64,000 nucleotides of DNA from Stereum hirsutum FP-91666 SS1 (lineage: Eukaryota > Basidiomycota > Agaricomycetes > Russulales > Stereaceae): contig NW_006763142.1 in NCBI RefSeq assembly GCF_000264905.1, positions 1,651,196-1,715,195 on the forward strand, written 5' to 3'. The notes beneath the pieces are model-generated. The model had not been told where the DNA came from and searched no databases. It worked only from the letters and a program-made list of their open reading frames with translations. Positions 12,446 through 24,095 of this stretch are shown here, piece after piece. The first letter of the stretch is position 1. The number at the start of each line of letters is the position of its first letter. The position numbers and the translations under genes are program-made.

Positions 12446-13634
12446 CGTAGTAAGAAAAAAAGAATACGAAGTAACGAGAAAGGGGTCTCAGACGGGAAGA
12501 AAAGAGGAGGAGGGGCGGTACGTACGGATTATTAGTGTTATGAGAGAAGGCGTGGACAATGACAGGCGGCGATCGTGATGTGTGAGGTAAAAGCGGCGTG
12601 GAGGGGTCGAGGAAAGAAGCAGGAGATGAAAAGACAATTGGACAAAGTTGCGCTCGCTGTATATCGCGTCGAACAGAGGGCGGGTTACCATGCCGCGCTG
12701 TGCCGCTGTCCTTTGTCCTCTGCCTTTTGGGAGTGTGCATTGTTCCCCGCGAGCAAGTTGTTGGGCCACACCATCGGGAGACAAAGTCGAACAATAACGC
12801 GCACCACGTGATTACAAACACTGCCTCTTTCGATCGTCCGGCACTTGCCGACTTCTTTTGTCGCCACTCCTCCGTTCGACTCTGCTTTCAAGTTCCAGGA
12901 CGCGTCCATCTCTGCGTTTCTCCCACTCTTTCTCACATGCTTCTTTCCTTGTGATCTCATTTCATCGTTGAGGTATCTTGGGAACTATCGAAGACTTTGC
13001 TGGAATGCCCGCAGGAGCCACCTTTACTGACATTTTCGTAACACAGGACCCTTTTCTAGCGACAAGTCCATCAAGGTCCATCATCAGAACTTCTGGGGAC
13101 ACTACGGACTCATTCTGGCCTACCATCGGAACGGAGAATCGTTGGCTATGCACTTCTACTGACTATCAGCGCGGCCGATTATCATGTCTCCCTTTTTGAC
13201 CATTGTCGTGCTGCTCGTACCCCCTACGCTCAGACGATGCGTCCAGCACCATTGATGCTTTCTGCTAACATCAAACTTTGCAGAGACTGTGCGCTGCTCC
13301 ATATTATAAGGCGCCAATAAGGTGACCCTTCCACGGCGCCGAATGCTCAAGCGTTGCTGCATGGCTCGGTTCCATCTTCTTACGGAAGTTCGACTTCAGG
13401 ACGCGAGACTTGCACGCACTTTTGTTCTCTGCAGAACCGGCCACACACGTGGTTATAAGTACAGATGACTCGTGTTCTTTTGACGAGTTCTGCATCTCTC
13501 TTTAGCGACAGTAGGCTCATCCATATCCTCTCTGAGTGCACATAGCCAGTTAGAAATATGGCATACTTATCGTGTACTACGACGGCGCTGTAAAAGCAGA
13601 CTTCTGTTTGCAGAAAAGGACAAGAGACTCACGG

Positions 13635-13787
13635 ACTGGGTGACTTTCCGTAGCAGTCTAGGAGCGTTCCTTGACGCCCAGAAGCACAAATACGAGGCTT
13701 TCAGCCAATCAAAAATCGATGTGAGCCTCTTTTCTGTGTTCGAGGCCTCTAGAACGTGCACAAACCCCCTACGGAAAGTCACCCAGT
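13635..13787. repeat. Inverted repeat, 19-bp perfect arms
   Basis: The arm ACTGGGTGACTTTCCGTAG at 13635-13653 is repeated in exact inverse orientation at 13769-13787, with 115 bp between. There is no reading frame inside and no clear target duplication. It could be the remains of a small foldback element. Confidence 0.55.
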
Positions 13788-15083
13788 GGTCCAGCGAAAC
13801 AGTTCTTACCTGACACTATTTTGGGTCCCGCTGCAGGTGACGATTATGAACCTTCTTGCTACATTTGGCCGGTACAGCGTCGTCGTGTTTCATCTCCAAA
13901 ACGCTGAACGACCTACAAACTCGTCGATCCTAGGTTTCAGAATGGGCGACAATATCGTACGGCCTACTTTCGCACATGGGTTAGCATTCTCACCTAGGAC
14001 TACCTTTCATCTTCTTATACGCTGACCGTTTCGATTCTACGTGGCAGTAACAACGCTAGAACAAAGCCCACGCGACTCATGATGACGCCTCGCGAACATA
14101 CAAGGTGAAACCCTAAAATACCACACATACGACCATTCTCTGACGCCTTCCAGGTATATCACTCGTGAATACGGTAACAAGATTTGTTTAGTGAAATGTG
14201 AAACGTTCCGAAGCGCGACCAAATTGTCGAACATCGTCTAAAGGTTGCCACGTATGTCTACAAGATATACCTTATATCGTGTCTATGCCTTGCTTAGTCC
14301 AATGGTTCAAAATCCCCGTTCATTGGCGTTTTACATTCGTTCGGCAGAACGTCCAACTTGTTAACCAAGTTCGTTTTGCCGCGAGGCTAACAGTCCGCCA
14401 CGCAGGCAGTAGTCCTGGCAAACTCGAAGCGCCCAGGAAATGTATGTGTTACATCTCCGTTCTCCTTTTGGGGACGCGCTCTGGTCAGACACGTCGATGT
14501 TCGAAGCAAAGTATTTGAGATGTTCTATTTTCGCACAGCCTCGAGATACTTGACGACCACAAATGGTAACATTGGCGTTGACCAGGCTTTGTGGAAATGT
14601 ACATTCGGCGTCGATGTCGAGCTTGCATGGTCCTCTAAGAACATGTACGATCTCCTCGTAGCCTTGCCGTTGTCGCACGGACACCCATTCAAGATGTTGA
14701 AGGGATCTGCATAAGGTTCTCGATGTCTCTGTTGTAGATGGCGACGCTTTGACGCACAAACAACGGTCATATATGTCCGTATCAGCGTCAGAAAGATGCT
14801 AAGAGTAACAGTGGCCGTTCCCTTGGGGCGCTGCCGTTGGACGACTGGCCAGAAGCAATCCCTGTCCTCCAGAAATACGTGGTGGGACTTGTGTTAGGCG
14901 GCTACTGTCTCATACTCCGTCGTGGTGGTGCAATAGTGTACCCCTTGTAACTGATTATTCGCGCTTTTGACCACTCCGCCCAGTCATCAACGTTGGTAGC
15001 TCTTGTGCTTCTGAGTCTGAGAGCACGCTGGCAAGGACGCACATCTTGTTCCATGCCGCACAAAGCGAAACCCGTCCAAGGTC

Positions 15084-15091
15084 TATATAAA
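15084..15091 (+). promoter_or_regulatory. TATA box of the chitinase gene
   Basis: TATATAAA lies about 100 bp upstream of the ATG at 15187, a normal distance for a fungal core promoter. The sequence between is pyrimidine-rich (TCTTCCTCTCCTCAAGCTCC), as is common around fungal transcription starts. Confidence 0.6.
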
Positions 15092-15186
15092 CTAGAAGAT
15101 ATTGCCTGGTCTTCCTCTCCTCAAGCTCCTGCTATACAGCGAGTCATCTCAAGCTACCGCCTAGCTCTACACTCTTTACAGCCGTC

Positions 15187-17384
15187 ATGAACATGCTTTC
15201 TTCCTCCTTCAAGCGTTTGGCTGCCTTTCTCGCCACTCTTTCTGTCATGACCAGCGTCATGGCAGCCCCATTCGAGGCCCCCGTCGAAACCCGAGACCTG
15301 ACCCGTCGCTTGGTCACCGGTGCTCCTCGTTTTGTCGTCTACCAGTCAGTCATTCATCTTAGTACTTGGCATCACGCGTTGAGATTCATGACCATGAATA
15401 CAGGGATGCTTGGATCAATGGCGAAACTGGTCCTCCCGCGGTGTCTGAAATCACGGGTTTCAACGTCTTGTACGTTATTTTGTTTCGCTTTGCTTGACAC
15501 AGAACTCAATTGACGATATTCTATCACAGTGCCATGGGTTTCTTGTTATCTTCTGGAGGTGCTGATCAGGTAAAGGAATGGGAGAGTCTCTCTGCGTCTC
15601 AGCGCTCCACAATCAAATCTCAATACAACTCCGCCGGTATTGCTCTGGTCGCGTCTGCTTTCGGAGCCACTGATAAACGTAGGTTTCGGTTTCTGCACCA
15701 TCCTTCATCCGCATAACTGACAGACATCGTTTACAGCTACTAGCGCCGGAGAATCCGCGACATCCCTCGGCACGAGCATGGGTCAATGGGTCTTGGACAA
15801 CGGCGTTGATGGTACGTTTCTGTCGGACTATCTGATGGTGGATCCAAAGCCGACTCTTCGCGGCGCATTTTTTGATCCACAGGCCTTGACATCGACTACG
15901 AAGACCTCGACGCCTTCAACGCCGGCACTGGAAGTGCTGAGAACTGGCTGATCTCCTTCACCCAGACCGTCCGCTCTAAGCTCCCTGTGGGTCAATACAT
16001 CGTCACTCACGCTCCTTTGGCCCCGTGGTTTTCTCCCAACAAGTGGGGTGGCGGAGGTTCGTCGCCGTTATACGTGCTTGGTGCAGGTCTAACTTTTAAT
16101 CGTAAAGGGTATTTGAAGGTCCACCAGAGCGTTGGCAGCCAAATCGACTGGTACAACATCCAGGTATGTTCTTCTTTTCGGTTCTTATGTCTATCAAGTC
16201 GCTCATATACAAACGTAGTTCTACAACCGTGAGTGTAATCCAACTTTCCTCCGAAGCTCTCCATCAATTTATATCGATCATTCCTCACGCAGAGGGCTCC
16301 GATTATACTACGGTACGCTTATTTCTCGGTGTTGCCCCAGCCAGAGTATCATCTGACGATATGCCTTGATCAGTGCGCTGGTCTTGTCACCGCCTCTTCG
16401 TCAACCTTCCCCGAGACCGCCATTCTCCAAATCGCGGCAAATGGTGTCCCATCCAACAAGCTTGTCATGGGAAAACCCGCTACCACTGCTGATGCGTCTA
16501 CCGGTACGTTTCCTTACGCTTTGAATCTATCAGTTATAATCTCAATAACTCGTTCGGGTTCAGGCTATATCGATCCCGCTACCCTCGCCACTTGTGTTGC
16601 CCAGGCAAAGAACGCTGGATGGGTATGTCATTCTTTCCTTATCATACCACTCGCCGTCTAAGTGACAAATCTTTTTGAAAGAACGGCGGTGTCATGGTTT
16701 GGCAGTACCCCGACGCTACCGCCTCCTGGATCAAAACCGTCCGTGGCTCAGCTTTCCCCATCAGTGGTGGTGGTGGTGGTTCTCCGACTACCACTTCCCC
16801 GACCACTACTAGCACTGGCTCCAGCGGCTCCGGCTGTAGTGGTGTCTCTTCTTGGAGCCGCACTGTCGCATATGTCGGCGGTGACAAGGTCTCTTACAAC
16901 GGCCACCTTTGGACCGCGAAGTGGTGGACTGAGGCTGATACTCCCGGTGAGCATTTCTTCCTGCTTTGGCTTGATATTTCGTGATGTACTTACTATGATA
17001 TCTTCGATAGGTGGAGCCGCCGGTGTCTGGACTGACGATGGCCCATGCTCTTCCGCCGCTGCCACAGGTCTCACCTCCGTCACCATTACCTCCGCCTCCC
17101 CTGCTCTCACCGGTCCAGCTAACCCACCTTTCGAGTTCCTTCATGGAGCTGCTGCCGCCCTCCCCATCGACACGGATGCCATTAGCCCGATCTCATCCGT
17201 TCCGGTCCCCACTTCATCCACGGCGTCCGTCTCTTTCAATTCTACGGTGTCTGCGTGGCCGACCGCGTCTGTTTCGGCTACGGTCTCTGCTTGGAACGCG
17301 ACCTCCACATTCTGGACGGCATCGCCCTCTGCGACGGCCAATACTTCGGTTCCAGCCTTCACTTCCGCGACGGTAGCTGCTTAG
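15187..17384 (+). CDS. Secreted GH18 chitinase with a CBM5/12-like chitin-binding module
   Basis: The protein begins with a signal peptide (about residues 1-26, ending near VMAAPF). The GH18 barrel follows: NVLFAMGFLLSSGGADQ contains the SxGG strand, and DGVD/GLDIDYEDLD, formed by joining exons ending at 15811 and starting at 15883, is the catalytic DxxDxDxE motif with its acid Glu. NGGVMVWQYPDAT supplies the late-barrel Trp. After a Ser/Thr/Gly linker (SPTTTSPTTTSTG) comes a module with the CBM5/12 pattern: CSGVSSWS, VAYVGGDKVSYNGHLW, AKWWTEADTPG and a closing GVWTDDGPC. A Ser/Thr-rich tail of about 100 residues ends at the TAG at 17382; it has no hydrophobic GPI signal. Early exons are 15187-15344, 15404-15469, 15530-15678, 15737-15811 and 15883-16056, with more short ones after. 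It should act outside the cell on chitin, in wall remodelling or feeding. Confidence 0.93.
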
Positions 17385-19691
17385 AACTTCTGTGCATTTT
17401 CAGAAGCGAAACGTCGCCTCTAGTAAACCTTACACTCCTTTCCAATTCACTCTTTTTTCTAGGCTCCCTGTGGGAGTACCCTTTGCGCTGATCATTTATG
17501 GTCATTCCTTCGTTTCACACCATTCTTTATTTCCGTCCGTTCTTTACACGTCGTTATACACCACCCTTCTTTGTCTGAATTACTAGGACTTTTTTCCCAG
17601 TGCTTCGAAGCTGCACTTGTGTTCTACGGCACTCACAGTTTCATTCGTTCTATAATATATCTTGGCTTCACCATATATTCGACATTCCAGACATTGTGGG
17701 CATCACACGCGTTGTCGGTATAAAGCTTCAGCAGACCGTATCTATCGCACATACAGGAGATGAAGCCTTCGACGAAGCTGACATGTACAAGGCCCAACGT
17801 TTCTGCCACAATTATTCTGAGATCAGGAAGTCGTGACTCTTGTTGTCCATCGACGCAACGAGGCCATCCTCTCCTGGCATACATTCCCAATCTGCTCTGA
17901 GAGCCACTTGTTGTGTGTGTTCATCACCGCGTTTTGGCTTATTATAGCGCGCTTCGTACCCGATCTCAAACCAATGTCTTTGACCGCCCCCCTTCAATGC
18001 TCGCTGGCGCTTTGGATCATTTGGAGGGTTGTGTTCATCATAGTGTGGCCCACGAACTCTCGCGCCACACAGAAATGAACCCGACGACCCTAACCCGAGA
18101 TCTGGGTTGTGTTGAGCTCGAGCTTCGTTCAAGTTGAATCCAAGTTGAATCCCATGTCTTTTGCTCCGTACCAGCGTCGAGCTTCATCTCAAGATCTCAT
18201 CCCTGCATAGACACGCCCATCCTATGAGGTTCATCAAAGGATAGCATTTATTTTTGGTCCTTCTCGGGTCAATCCTAGCCATGTATATCGAATATTCAAC
18301 TCGGATTCCTTCGTATGTGCCCAGTGCCCTGCTAGGAGTCTTCACTGTGCCACCTGTGACGCCTTCACGAATCGCGCTTTGCATCGAACGATAAATGGAG
18401 AGATTAGTGACAAGAATATAAAGAGTTTGCGGGTGTAGAAGCTTAGGCTCTCTCTGAGTCTGCCGGGGTGTATTTCCACCTCGTCACAAGCTTTTGTCCG
18501 CTGACTTCTCCGTACTCCAATTTTCTTCCGTGTCTGTCCCAGTTTCGTCTTGTCCAATCTTCTCTCTGTGACACTGTCAGTAGATAACCTCCACTCCCAT
18601 CACTTCGTGGAGTTTTGTTTTGATCAAGGACTGCGGCCATTATATGCACGTTGAACGACAGCATTCTCCACCGCTTCTCCTCCCTCTTGCATCCTTGCTC
18701 AGCAGACCATCCCTCAGACCTGGCACATGATTGTCAACATTTTTGACTTGCTTTTTGTGTCTTGCTCCCTATCATGATCTAATGCTAGGATGTCGATACC
18801 TTTTGGTCCGTGCATCTCCTTCGTATTCGTTCTTAGTCATTCTCGAGCATGATGGTGCATCTAACTGTGTTCCATATGGGGACCCATGAAAGATGGCTCA
18901 CTGTACATGGCATGAAGAAAATATTCTTTCTTCTATCTAGCGTGGAAATCTCATCCTCGACACTACCGTCTTCTCGGTATAACACCCACTCAACTGCTCA
19001 GACATTCCCTCGCGCTATCCCCTTCATCACACATGTGCATATTTTCTAGAACGAGATTATGTCAGCGGTTTGTGCTTGCTCTGAATGTCTTGACAAGGTA
19101 CATTCGCAGATCCGAGTCGCTCCAAGTAGCGAGTCGCCGCCAAGGCTTGTTACAATGCTGTGTTATTCACATCCGAATAGAGTATACTTGGTGATGTGGA
19201 CTGCTACAGGCCGCGAGTGTTCTGTTTCGCCCACTTAAAAACTGACTACATAGGCCGAACCGAACACATCAAGGGCAACAACTCCCTACGATGATTCTCA
19301 CAAATTTCCCCATAACCGTCATTTTCAATTTCACTAGTGTCTTATACTTCACAAACTGCACGGACTGCGCGTTTCGGAGCACCATAAGTTCGCTCGTGTA
19401 TGTCTGTCTCGCGAACGCCAAGCAAGATCTTTATCCATCATTTGTCCCTAGTACGACGTCAGCGCGTCTATGAAAGATGGTTGCGTACCGCTACCCATTG
19501 GCGTACTCAATACATATACTAATCTATCTGGTACCTCTGGGACGGGCCAATTATAGAGCTTTCCCTTGATTGGACAGTGCGTGAGTGCTTATAACGAGGT
19601 TGCTAGCTGCTTTTTGATTGCACTTCCCATCCCCTGCCTCTACATCTGCCCCTCATTGACGTCCCCAGGATACTACGCACATCCAAATATC
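17385..19691. other. Intergenic, 2.3 kb, no supported gene
   Basis: The first few hundred bases are pyrimidine-rich and probably the chitinase 3' end. The remaining open frames are short, overlap on both strands and carry no domain motif. No tRNA-like clover or repeated unit was seen. Confidence 0.4.
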
Positions 19692-21535
19692 ATGTCCGTC
19701 TACGTTATTGTCGACGACAATGATAGCGGTCTGCGTTATTCTCCCAGGGCTGGAAGCGGCAATGGAACAGTGTTCAAGAACGCATCAGCTGAAACGCATG
19801 GGTGGTTCATTGGCGCAAAAGGTGTGTATATCATGTCTATGAGTGTTACATGATCTGACGAGGACGATACAACGATTTCACTGCCTTTTGCATTTCGACC
19901 GTTTAGGCGATTCTCCTGAGTTCCAATTGACAACAACCGGGACTGGTCTCGATTCTTCGACGCTGAGCTATACTTTCAACGGTACGCCATGATCAAGCAT
20001 AACCTTCAGAGGCGGAAATGGTCAAACCTGATTCCTGATGTTAACATGCGGATACTTGAAACGCAGGATCCTCAATCTCGGTCTTCGGCACTTACGCAGG
20101 AGGACCCACTACCGAGTCGTTCTCTACGACGAACGTGACCTTCAGTATAGATGGAAACATTATTGAGGAAAACACCTATCCTTATCTTGAGAACCAACGG
20201 TTTCACTTCCCGTTTTTCAGCTATATCTCAACATCCTTTTCCGTACACACCCTCGATATCGATATCGCCATCGCAGGCACCTCGAGCACGATATTTTCCG
20301 ATTTCTTATTTGACTATATCATATACGAGGCCTCCGTCAATTCCTCCATACCAACCACAGAGGATGGCACGTCTTGGATTTTTATCGACGATTCCAGTCC
20401 ATACCTCACACCCTCGGACAACTGGTCTAGGAATGGTGCACTGCCCGACTTTTCGACTCCATTGTCGGGCGAGAATATCACAGACGCTACATTGAATTCC
20501 ACGGTATTGGCTCCGACGGCCTCTGGTGCTACGATATCGTTGAACTTCACCGGTGCGGTTATGTGTCCTTCATTGCTTAGTTCCTTTAGCTTACATTTCG
20601 GTGCTCGCTCTGTACGGTGACTTCCACGGCACTCAGGTACGTCGCGCATTGATGCGTACGGGATGCTCCTTCAAAATACGTCTTCGGGACAGTTGGGCAC
20701 GTATACGATCGACGACCAAACCAGCTCCCCGCTCGAAGTGCCCAGTCCGGCAAGCTCGTATCCTATATATCTATACCAGCTCCTTACGGCCACTATCGAG
20801 GATCCTCACGCTCCTCACGTCCTCACCATCACGGCGTTTGAGGGAAATGCCTTCTTCCTCGATTATATCCTGTTACAGACAGGTTCTGCCTTCGTTACAT
20901 CAGCATCTTTGAACTCCGTACCTCCCGCACCAAACACTACCCAGGAACCTGACCCTGTTCTGACGACCTTGGCTGCGCCGAGAAAGAAGTCAGATGCAGG
21001 GGCTATTGCGGGAGGTGTCGTCGGTGGTGTCCTTGCTTTGTGTCTCGTGGGGTTAGCCGTTATATTTTTATTACGAAGGAGACGGATGCACAATCCGAAG
21101 TGGACAGATATCAGCGTGGAGGAGAGGTATTCCTCCGCGATGCAAGAGCAAGCTCCACGTCAGAGCATCTCTTCTGGGTCATTTCTGCGATCCGGTACGC
21201 TACATTTTAATATTCATAATCGACTTGGGTTCCTATCCTTTTCCTCCTGCGTAATAGACCACACCACTACTCCCACACCTTTCTCGACAACGTCATCAGG
21301 CGACAATTCTGGCCACAGCGAGTCTCAATCCAGAAAGATAGCCAATTACAGACGTGGCGTAGTGCCAATATCGAGCCCTGCGACGAACATAAACACGGGC
21401 GCACCGGTACCTGGGTTGGCATTGCCAGAAAGACAGGAAGGCATGGCTGAGTTGTCAGTAGTTGTAGAGAACGATAGTGGGCTGAGAGGTCGTGAGTTAG
21501 CGAAACGGTTGCCTCCACAGTACACACCAGAGTGA
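19692..21535 (+). CDS. Single-pass membrane protein with extracellular beta-type domain and C-terminal LPPQY tail
   Basis: Exons join in frame across introns: GAKG/DSPEF (near 19821-19907), YTFNG/SSISVFGTY (near 19981-20067), SLNFTG/AYISVLALYGDF (about 20553-20590), HGTQ/LGTYTIDD (20637-20692, 56 nt) and LRSD/HTTTPT (near 21196-21259). The product has an extracellular part with two similar halves, each with a SVxGxY/SVLALYG strand followed by a YxIDG/TYTIDD strand and LDYILLQ, as seen in a family common in Agaricomycetes. A single membrane helix follows (GGVVGGVLALCLVGLAVIFL), then RRRR as a stop-transfer signal. The cytoplasmic tail is Ser-rich and ends LPPQYTPE, a PPxY-like motif that might bind WW-domain ubiquitin ligases. 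No signal peptide is visible at the 19692 ATG, so an upstream exon may be missing. Function unknown. Confidence 0.75.
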
Positions 21536-22027
21536 AGTTATCGATCACGTAGAGTTATCTGTTATCATAATCGAATGCAAACGCTTCTACCTTGGCTCTA
21601 AGTGTAAACTGCAAATCCCCCCCGGCACCTGCACTCTCCTTGACTGGGGGTGAGCGGCGAGGTTCGAGAGGCAAGTCTGGCGCCAGTCGAAGTTATGTGA
21701 GCCAGTGCACAGAATCCTCTCAAACTGGATCGCTGTTCGTTATTTGGCTTTCCCTGAGCACCTTACAGTTCGAAGAGTTTGCAATGGCATCCATTTGGGA
21801 CCCTCGACGCTACATCTCGACTGTATATCCTGCTGTATTAGAGAAGTGAGGTATGGAGCAAGCTGGCGAGCTTGTTCTCCACGAATTTAAGTGCACAAAG
21901 AATAGACCGAAAGTGTGAGACGAGTCGCCGAACACTAGCATCGTAATGAATAAGTCAGATTTTATCGAAGAGAAATAACCAAGGAACAAAGGTAAACCAC
22001 CAATATACCAGTAAATTCTTAGCAGCT
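21536..22027. other. Spacer between convergent genes
   Basis: About 490 bp between the 3' ends of the membrane-protein gene (+) and the F-box-like gene (-). No supported gene or repeat. Confidence 0.4.
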
Positions 22028-23110
22028 CTACTCGTTGAAGACACCACTGACCGCTTTCCACGTAACCGTCACCACGTAGTCCTTCTGTCTCGCCGCATCA
22101 TCGTCCCGAGTCACTCCCCCCAAGCTCAAGGGAACCCCTTCCCGGATCTCCCTCTTCAACGCCACCTCATTCGCCCCCCAAACCTTTCCTCCATTTTTCA
22201 ATGGCCTAAGCGTCCACTCTCTCACAGACTTCACGACTCTCTCGAGCCCGTATTGCCGTTCCACTTTCGCCTCGAGATGCATCACCATCTCCTCCAACCC
22301 ATCACCGAAAGTATTGAACCACGCCTCCCACTTCTCTTTATAGTACGATAGGTTCGTTTTCATCTTCGCGTCCCCGTCCCCATCATCCCAATCGTACCCG
22401 TCATGATTACTCCTCGCTAGCCCCGTCAATTCGTTCCACCGGAGCGTAACAGCAAATGTCTTGGGCTTCAACCCCTCCCGCCGCATGCTATGATAATCCG
22501 GAATAAATGGGCCATACTGCCAACGCGACCAATCCTCCCCAACGTATACATGTATCCCAACCACCGCACTCTTCTGCTCCCTCGTCATCAGCGCCCATCT
22601 CTCCCGTGTATTCTTCGCTAAGACGCCAGGTGGTACACTTTCATAATAGGGAGGGCCCGGGTATTGTTGCCAGTCTCGGTGCGTGGTGGTGAGGATAGGG
22701 AGAAGGTGGGTTTCCAAGTAAACGAGCTTGCAGGTGCGGAGTAGAGCGATTCCAGGGAACATATTATAAGGCTCTCTGGAGCAGAGATAGCTATCGAGAT
22801 CCGCTGGAATGTAGTTGGAGAGGTCCTCTTCCTCGAGGAGTGCGAGGTAGAATATACGGTTTCGGATTTCGGCGGGTATAACGCTGAAGAAAGGACAAGC
22901 GGACTGAGAGTTTGGTAATTGCGCGAGTAGGTACTGTGGGGGGAGTTCGTCTGAGCCTGAGTATCTAGAGACACGCGAGATGACGGAGTCGAGCTGAGCA
23001 GAGAGGGAGTGTCTAGGTCCGCGCTTGAAGACGTGGTCTCCCATATCCTGAATTACGAAGGTTGTATATCCTGTATCAGGGTCTTCTTCGGCAAGGTATA
23101 CGGTGGGCAT
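22028..23110 (-). CDS. F-box-like/DUF7730-type protein, single exon
   Basis: One uninterrupted frame of 360 residues. Residues about 70-90 read FFSVIPAEIRNRIFYLALL, the IPxEIRxxIF core found in fungal F-box-like proteins of the DUF7730/2EXR type. ALLRTCKLVYLETHLL, about 50 residues on, matches the LLxTCKxIYxE segment that follows in those proteins. The middle (WSRWQYGPFIPDYHSM; KPKTFAVTLRWNEL) looks like the family's beta-rich part describing stretches of conserved Trp and hydrophobics. True F-box proteins recruit substrates to SCF ubiquitin ligases, but this family's activity is not established. Lack of introns is unusual next to the intron-rich neighbours. Confidence 0.65.
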   Translation of the reverse strand: MPTVYLAEEDPDTGYTTFVIQDMGDHVFKRGPRHSLSAQLDSVISRVSRYSGSDELPPQYLLAQLPNSQSACPFFSVIPAEIRNRIFYLALLEEEDLSNYIPADLDSYLCSREPYNMFPGIALLRTCKLVYLETHLLPILTTTHRDWQQYPGPPYYESVPPGVLAKNTRERWALMTREQKSAVVGIHVYVGEDWSRWQYGPFIPDYHSMRREGLKPKTFAVTLRWNELTGLARSNHDGYDWDDGDGDAKMKTNLSYYKEKWEAWFNTFGDGLEEMVMHLEAKVERQYGLERVVKSVREWTLRPLKNGGKVWGANEVALKREIREGVPLSLGGVTRDDDAARQKDYVVTVTWKAVSGVFNE

Positions 23111-24095
23111 GACGGGGGTCTGGTGTCACTTGTGTGGCTGTTAGAGAGTTATGCGATGAAACCAGAAGGGAGAATAAAAGGGACCAGAACGAAAAGAACA
23201 ATGTCATCGATATCGGTTCATGTGGTGCACGTGCATGCGTAATTACTCACGCCACCGTGTTGATATCCCGGGCCTTGGTCACTTGTCTTGGCTTCCCCTT
23301 CTTCTCCTACAGTATATCTTCCTTCCTCTTCCACGATGCTTGAAGTAGCCCGAAATGGGTACAAACATAATGACAACATAATGATATTCTGACGTGTCAG
23401 ACAACTCAATCCGCCACTATCGAGGTTTGAAAGTTGCTTGAAAGGTGTACTAGGCTGGGACTAGCTTCAAGTTGCTATGTATTGTCGCAGACCATACGCA
23501 TCTAAAGCCGTACAGATCGCATCAGCGAATGCAAAAATCGATATTGTGAAAGTGGAGGGAAACATTGACGATACGCTGAAATCGACTTCAAATCGGCGGA
23601 CCCAGAGGTGAGGCGCCCCAGTCGTTCCGTGTCAAAATGACCTCGGCGCCCAAATCTCTACCACTGCATAAGGCTGGTAACGCCGCACTCATGCGCCAAA
23701 GCCCGCTATCTCGACGAGGTATGGAGCCAAGTTAGTCATTAAACTCCAAACATATTGGTCACGGACAGCAAAGAAGTGACGACGGCCCAAATACAGCGGT
23801 GCTGACACGATCAACCATAAGAATTCACGAGCTGTGGCCCACCAAATGGACCTTGCTATCATCTCCAAAACAGACACCACAGGATTCTCTCAAACAAGTT
23901 TCAATATCCATGACATACGACGGATCCGTACATGGGGGTATTTCGAGCTATTGAGCCTCATTAATGGCTCATACACACGAAGAATGCGAGGAACAACCTC
24001 AGGCCAACCATGAACATACCATTGGTTACGAACTTACTTCTATATAGGCATCCTCAAGGTGTCCTGCCACTCAATAGCTCGTGAAACCTAGCACT
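23111..24095. other. Intergenic, about 985 bp, nothing supported
   Basis: Contains the 5' flank of the F-box-like gene (with a GTGCACGTGCAC-like run near 23225, holding a CACGTG palindrome) and the 3' flank of the aminotransferase. No gene-like frame or repeat was found. Confidence 0.4.

Larger units (their letters stand above)
12446..15186. other. Long intergenic region upstream of two divergent genes
   Basis: About 2.7 kb separates the Ser/Pro-rich gene (-) from the chitinase (+). It includes a CACGTG palindrome near 12805 and a 19-bp perfect inverted repeat (13635-13653 against 13769-13787). Around 12975-13060 a short frame reads GTIEDFAGMPAGATFTDIF, faintly like the start of an SRA/YDG domain, but nothing downstream supports a gene. 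The ORFs at 13750-14760 show no known motif. Confidence 0.4.

Noticed and set aside
12975..13150. Short frame resembling the start of an SRA/YDG methyl-DNA-binding domain (GTIEDFAGMPAGATF)
   Set aside because: Only about 15 residues resemble the family, the rest of the domain is missing in all frames and no splice chain completes it.
15187..17384. GPI anchor on the chitinase
   Set aside because: The Ser/Thr-rich tail ends without the hydrophobic C-terminal signal needed for GPI attachment.
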